Part shown: piece after piece, positions 3,736-6,804 of the stretch
How the letters are laid out: each line of letters starts with the position of its first letter
How positions within the stretch are numbered: position 1 is the stretch's first letter
Source: an uncultured Lachnospiraceae bacterium
GTDB taxonomy: Bacteria > Bacillota > Clostridia > Lachnospirales > Lachnospiraceae
Length of the DNA stretch: 6,804 nucleotides
Direction of reading: 5' to 3'
Assembly: GCA_947068385.1 (NCBI GenBank)
Contig: CAMTBF010000201.1
Coordinates: forward strand, 1 to 6,804
Translations under genes and position numbers: made by a program
Notes under the pieces: model-generated
The model's database searches: none
The model's input: only the letters and a program-made list of their open reading frames with translations
Told to the model about the DNA's origin: nothing

Positions 3736-5901
3736 ATGGAGGAGCGGGATTTTCGGGATGGTGCAGCGGAGGAGATGGAGTGGATTGAGGATTTGGCTGT
3801 GACCGAGGCGGATACGGGAGACGGTACAGAGGAGAAGAATAGACGCAAGAATAACAGCGGCAGGCAGGACAGGTACCGGCAGGATAAGTACCGGTTGACG
3901 GGGGCTCTCTGGGCTAAGATTGTGGCTTTTATTCTTTTGGGGGCATCCGGGATTGTGGGGATTCTGGGATTATTGGGGTGTATTTTCGTCGGCACGGAAG
4001 GGTTTTATGAGGGGAGCCTGGAGGAGGTGCTGGCAAGGCAGCTTCGCGGTTCTAGCATCTCCGCTATTTATGAGGCGATTGGATATATCGAATCCGGGGA
4101 TATCAGAGAGGCGGAGGCCTATTGCAGGGATCGGAATGTGGATTTGGAGCTGGTTCGTGAGAATAGGGGAGACGGGAGAGGCGAGGAAACGGTTCTCTGG
4201 AGTACCTGGGACGGTTATGAGACGAAATATATAACGGAGATATTTACGGTGTTTGAGTTCCAGGAGGGTGTGGAAGTTTTCGCGGACGACGGTGCCCTGC
4301 TGGATTCGGACGAGGAGTATCTGTTCAGGGCCTATGTGGATCCGGACTTTCCCATAGAGGACAATTTCAGCAGGCTGGCTGAGAAAGTGAAGATGGTCTA
4401 TGAAGCCAGATTTGCGCTGATTGGGATAGCTGCAACGGGCATCCTCCTTTGCATCCTTATGTTCGTCTTTTTGATGTGCGGCGCGGGGCATCGTAACGGA
4501 AGGGAGGGCATCGTGCCGGGGGTGCTGGCAACGATTCCCTTTGACGTGCTGACCTTCCTGTTTGGCTGTGTGGCGCTTGTGGTGTGCGCTCTGGGGCTGA
4601 ACATGATATGGAGCACGGGCACGGTAGCGGAAATCGTGGTGCTGACCTGCGTGGGAGCGGTGCTGGCGGTGTGGGGGACGCTGTACTGTATGGAGTTCGC
4701 CACGCGCCTGAAGCGGGGGAACTGTTTCCGCTACAGCCTGATTTATATGGCGCTGCGGGGGTTATGGAGGATTTGCCGTTTCCTGGGGAGAGGGGCTGCG
4801 GCGATGCTGCGGGATCTCCCGCTGGTGATGACGGTGGCGACGGCCTATCTGGGGCTGTGCATCATGGAATTCCTCGGCATCCTGTTGTTCCTCAGCAGGG
4901 CAGAGGAGTTGAGCATCCTGCTCTGGTGCATGGAAAAGGTAGCTGTGTTCGCGGTGGTTATATATATCGCGCTGGCCTGCAGGAAGCTTTTGGTTGCGGG
5001 GCGCGCGCTGGCGGAGGGAGAGGCGGACTACAAGGTGGACACCTCCCGGCTGGTCTGGAGCTTTCAGGAGCATGGGGAGAACCTCAACAGCCTGGGCCAG
5101 GGAATCTCCAAGGCAGTGGCGGAGCGCATGCGCAGCGAGCGCCTGAAGACGGAGCTGATTACCAATGTGTCCCATGATTTGAAGACACCGCTGACTTCCA
5201 TCATCAATTATGCGGACCTGATCTGCGAGGAGACCGCGGGGGGCGGGCAGCATGGTTCAGGTGAGGAGGCGCTGTCCGGAGGCGGTGCGGACACAGGACT
5301 CGATGGGGAAGAAGCGGGCAGCCCCGGCCCGGACATGTCCAGAGTCGCGGAATACGCGGAGGTGCTGCTGCGCCAGTCCAGGCGGCTGAAGAAGCTGCTG
5401 GAGGACTTGCTGGAGGCCTCCAAGGCCACCACGGGGAACCTGGAGGTGAACCTGGAGCCCTGCGAGGTGGGGGTGCTCCTCTCACAGGCGGTGGGGGAGT
5501 ACCAGCAGAGGATGGAGGAGAAGCAGTTGGATCTGATCACGCGCCAGCCGGAGGAGATAGCGCCCATCATGGCGGACGGCAGGCATCTGTGGCGGGTGTT
5601 CGATAACCTGTTGAACAATATCTGCAAATACGCGCAGGAGAATTCCAGGGTCTACCTGAGCGTGGAGCAGCGGGAAGGGAATGTGACGATCATCTTCCGG
5701 AACATGTCCAAGTACCCGCTGGACATCTCCGTGGAGGAGCTGGAGGAGCGGTTCGTGCGGGGCGACAAGTCCCGGCATATGGAGGGGAACGGCCTGGGGC
5801 TGTCCATCGCGAAGAGCCTGGTGGAGCTCCAGGGGGGACGGATGGAGATTACTATCGATGGGGATTTGTTCAAAGTGCTGCTGAGGTTTGCGGCAAACTG
5901 A
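3736..5901 (+). CDS. Membrane sensor histidine kinase, partner of the upstream regulator
   Basis: A 721-residue protein. Residues 1-55 are charged and cytoplasmic. Predicted membrane segments are about 62-85, 226-248, 272-292, 300-321, 362-386 and 396-415, with an acidic external domain (about 87-220) between the first two. After TM2 comes MCGAGHRNGREGI (247-259) and IPFD (267-270), a segment I recall from many Lachnospiraceae kinases of this type. The dimerisation domain carries the H-box NVSHDLKTPLTS with phospho-acceptor His480; its second helix includes EVLLRQSRRLKKLLEDLLEASKA. Between the helices is a Gly/acid-rich insertion (about 500-534). The ATPase domain has an N-box NLLNN (624-628) and a G2 box GNGLGLS (684-690), while the G1 box DxGxG is replaced by NMSK (656-659). 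It should autophosphorylate and pass phosphate to Asp52 of the regulator. The signal is unknown. The 5' part of the gene, up to about 4260, looks less GC-rich than the kinase part. An intrinsic terminator follows immediately. Confidence 0.93.
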   Translation: MEERDFRDGAAEEMEWIEDLAVTEADTGDGTEEKNRRKNNSGRQDRYRQDKYRLTGALWAKIVAFILLGASGIVGILGLLGCIFVGTEGFYEGSLEEVLARQLRGSSISAIYEAIGYIESGDIREAEAYCRDRNVDLELVRENRGDGRGEETVLWSTWDGYETKYITEIFTVFEFQEGVEVFADDGALLDSDEEYLFRAYVDPDFPIEDNFSRLAEKVKMVYEARFALIGIAATGILLCILMFVFLMCGAGHRNGREGIVPGVLATIPFDVLTFLFGCVALVVCALGLNMIWSTGTVAEIVVLTCVGAVLAVWGTLYCMEFATRLKRGNCFRYSLIYMALRGLWRICRFLGRGAAAMLRDLPLVMTVATAYLGLCIMEFLGILLFLSRAEELSILLWCMEKVAVFAVVIYIALACRKLLVAGRALAEGEADYKVDTSRLVWSFQEHGENLNSLGQGISKAVAERMRSERLKTELITNVSHDLKTPLTSIINYADLICEETAGGGQHGSGEEALSGGGADTGLDGEEAGSPGPDMSRVAEYAEVLLRQSRRLKKLLEDLLEASKATTGNLEVNLEPCEVGVLLSQAVGEYQQRMEEKQLDLITRQPEEIAPIMADGRHLWRVFDNLLNNICKYAQENSRVYLSVEQREGNVTIIFRNMSKYPLDISVEELEERFVRGDKSRHMEGNGLGLSIAKSLVELQGGRMEITIDGDLFKVLLRFAAN

Positions 5902-5910
5902 TAGAGATTA

Positions 5911-5942
5911 CCGGCAGCCGTTCATAGGCTGCCGGCGCTTTT
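5911..5942 (+). terminator. Intrinsic terminator of the two-component operon
   Basis: CCGGCAGCC (5911-5919) and GGCTGCCGG (5927-5935) form a perfect 9-bp GC-rich stem with a 7-base loop, followed by CGCTTTT. It begins nine bases after the kinase stop. The minus-strand side is followed by TAATCTCTAT, a weaker tract, so it may also slow transcription coming from the convergent Rpn-like gene, but the plus orientation is the better fit. Confidence 0.85.
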
Positions 5943-5998
5943 CCCTGGTGTGGGATTCCTGTGAGGGGAAGTTTCCGGAAAGACGGGGACGGAGACTT

Positions 5999-6804
5999 CT
6001 ATGCCTCCGGAAACCGCCGTTTATATTGCTCCAGCTCTGCACGGAGCTTCTGTACTTCTGTCTCTGCCAGTTCCGCCCGTTGCCGCTCCCTTTCCTTTGC
6101 CTGCCGCTCCCTTTCCTTTGCCTGTCTTTCCCTTTCCTTTGCCTGCCGTTCCTCTTCCTTCGCCTTTCTTTCGCGTTCCGTATTGACGCGCTCCTCCGCA
6201 AGGGCTTCTTCCCGCGCATCTTCCCGTTCAAGCTCTATACGCCTGTCAAATGTGTAGTCCAGTTGCGTCACCTTTGTCACCTCCTCGCGGCGCTTCATCA
6301 GAAATTCCCGCAGCACGCCCTCCTCTATGCAACGGTCTATGGCTCCGTCTATCGCTTTCGCCAAATCCTTCTCCGGATACATTTCAAGCCCCTCCCGCAC
6401 ATATCTTACAAATACCATGTACTGCTCTAAAACCGGGCATTCCGACAGCAGCTCCTGGTTCTTTCCCGAATTGATATTATATACGGTGCAGGTGAGCTCA
6501 AGCTCCGGCTCCTCCACCATGCTTGCATACGCGTCTGACAGCTTTAGCTGGTACTGCTCCGGCTGTTCCTCCACCCCGTTGTAGAACACCGCAAACCGGG
6601 GTGTCGGGATTTTCACCAGCTTCCTCCCGTAAATGTTTTTCTTCTTAACCCACTGCTCCAGAATATTTGTCACGTAAATCAGCGCCCGCAGGGGCATATT
6701 GGGGCAAATAGTGGATTCATGCTCATATATGCTTAGGTTCATATCCAGAATGAACGCCGCGTCATTGCGCACCGACAGGGAAATCCCCCGCTCCAGGCTG
6801 CACA
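5999..6804 (-). CDS. Rpn/YhgA-like PD-(D/E)XK nuclease or transposase-family protein, 5' part beyond the window
   Basis: The open frame on the minus strand runs off the right edge; 267 residues up to the TAG stop are visible. The GTG at 6772 is not the start, because conserved-looking sequence (LERGISLS before VRNDAAF) continues upstream. The segment ILDMNLSIYEHEST (EHES at 6724-6713) followed by MPLRALIYV matches the E-H-Q-S and M-x-x-R-x-x-x-Y pattern of Rpn/YhgA (PF04754) and related Clostridial PD-(D/E)XK 'transposase' proteins, with Glu in place of the usual Gln. LYGRKLVKIPTPRFAVFYNG-like and LELTCTVYNINSGKNQELL segments are also typical of this group. Rpn proteins in E. coli are DNA endonucleases that promote RecA-independent recombination. 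The C-terminal ~80 residues are a highly charged Glu/Arg/Lys/Gln helix built partly of 7-residue repeats. Genes of this type occur in many scattered copies in Lachnospiraceae. It is convergent with the kinase gene. Family call good; nuclease activity inferred; catalytic residues upstream of the window cannot be checked. Confidence 0.8.
   Translation of the reverse strand, partial: CSLERGISLSVRNDAAFILDMNLSIYEHESTICPNMPLRALIYVTNILEQWVKKKNIYGRKLVKIPTPRFAVFYNGVEEQPEQYQLKLSDAYASMVEEPELELTCTVYNINSGKNQELLSECPVLEQYMVFVRYVREGLEMYPEKDLAKAIDGAIDRCIEEGVLREFLMKRREEVTKVTQLDYTFDRRIELEREDAREEALAEERVNTERERKAKEEERQAKERERQAKERERQAKERERQRAELAETEVQKLRAELEQYKRRFPEA
6081..6164 (-). repeat. 21-bp tandem repeat, four copies, encoding a charged heptad
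   Basis: Copies lie at 6081-6101, 6102-6122, 6123-6143 and 6144-6164. The first two are identical, the third differs from them at 3 positions and the fourth at 4; recognisable but degenerate similarity continues for some bases beyond 6164. On the minus strand each copy encodes a form of the heptad AKERERQ within the Rpn-like gene, so the repeat keeps the reading frame and the helix register whatever its copy number. Confidence 0.9.

Noticed and set aside
5972..5981. Perfect 10-bp palindrome TTTCCGGAAA downstream of the Rpn-like gene.
   Set aside because: It is short, has no loop or T tract, and one palindrome of this size in the region is not informative.
6081..6164. Tandem repeats considered as a CRISPR array.
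   Set aside because: The copies abut with no spacers and are in-frame coding sequence.
5908..6430. Plus-strand open frame opposite the Rpn-like gene, with Pro/Leu/Phe repeats.
   Set aside because: The repeats are the complement of the 21-bp units encoding the charged heptads; the minus-strand frame has clear family motifs.

Overview
The window looks like chromosomal DNA from a GC-rich member of the Clostridia, most likely a Lachnospiraceae-type gut Firmicute. This is inferred from strong AGGAG-type ribosome binding sites, a YlmH protein, a PF06541 (CmpB-like) membrane protein, a histidine kinase of a type common in that family (the MC-x-AGHR-x-G-x-EGI segment and an N-x-S replacement of the G1 box), and an Rpn/YhgA-like PD-(D/E)XK protein of the form abundant there. 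No database search was possible, so the taxonomic call rests on recognition only.

Layout. Positions 19-2719 hold three tightly spaced plus-strand genes, probably one transcript: a CobW/G3E-type GTPase whose C-terminal third resembles the C-terminal domain of YcgQ/TIGR03943 (DUF1980) proteins, the S4-domain RNA-binding protein YlmH, and a five-helix PF06541 membrane protein with a long cytoplasmic helical tail. A long hairpin followed by a T-rich tract (2760-2817) probably ends this transcript. The 300-bp gap (2720-3019) is dense with signals: the terminator, a TCTTAAA direct repeat with an 11-bp period (typical of OmpR-family regulator sites), an extended -10 promoter, a 22-bp near-perfect dyad at the expected transcription start, and a 15-bp perfect inverted repeat in the presumed leader. 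Positions 3020-5901 hold a two-component system: an OmpR-family response regulator and a 721-residue membrane histidine kinase, followed by an intrinsic terminator (5911-5942). Convergent to it, on the minus strand, is the C-terminal part of an Rpn-like nuclease/transposase-family gene (5999-6804) that runs off the right edge and carries in-frame 21-bp tandem repeats.

How the parts may work together. The regulator and kinase form one signalling unit and the direct repeat suggests autoregulation. The first three genes do not form an obvious pathway; their association may be simple co-transcription of a metal-related GTPase, a translation/ribosome-rescue factor and a membrane protein. The items most worth follow-up are the GTPase-DUF1980 fusion, the layered cis-regulatory region before the two-component genes, the roughly 35-residue Gly/acid-rich insertion in the hairpin loop of the kinase dimerisation domain, and the heptad-encoding tandem repeat in the Rpn-like gene. 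Nothing in the window clearly shows a wholly new system.
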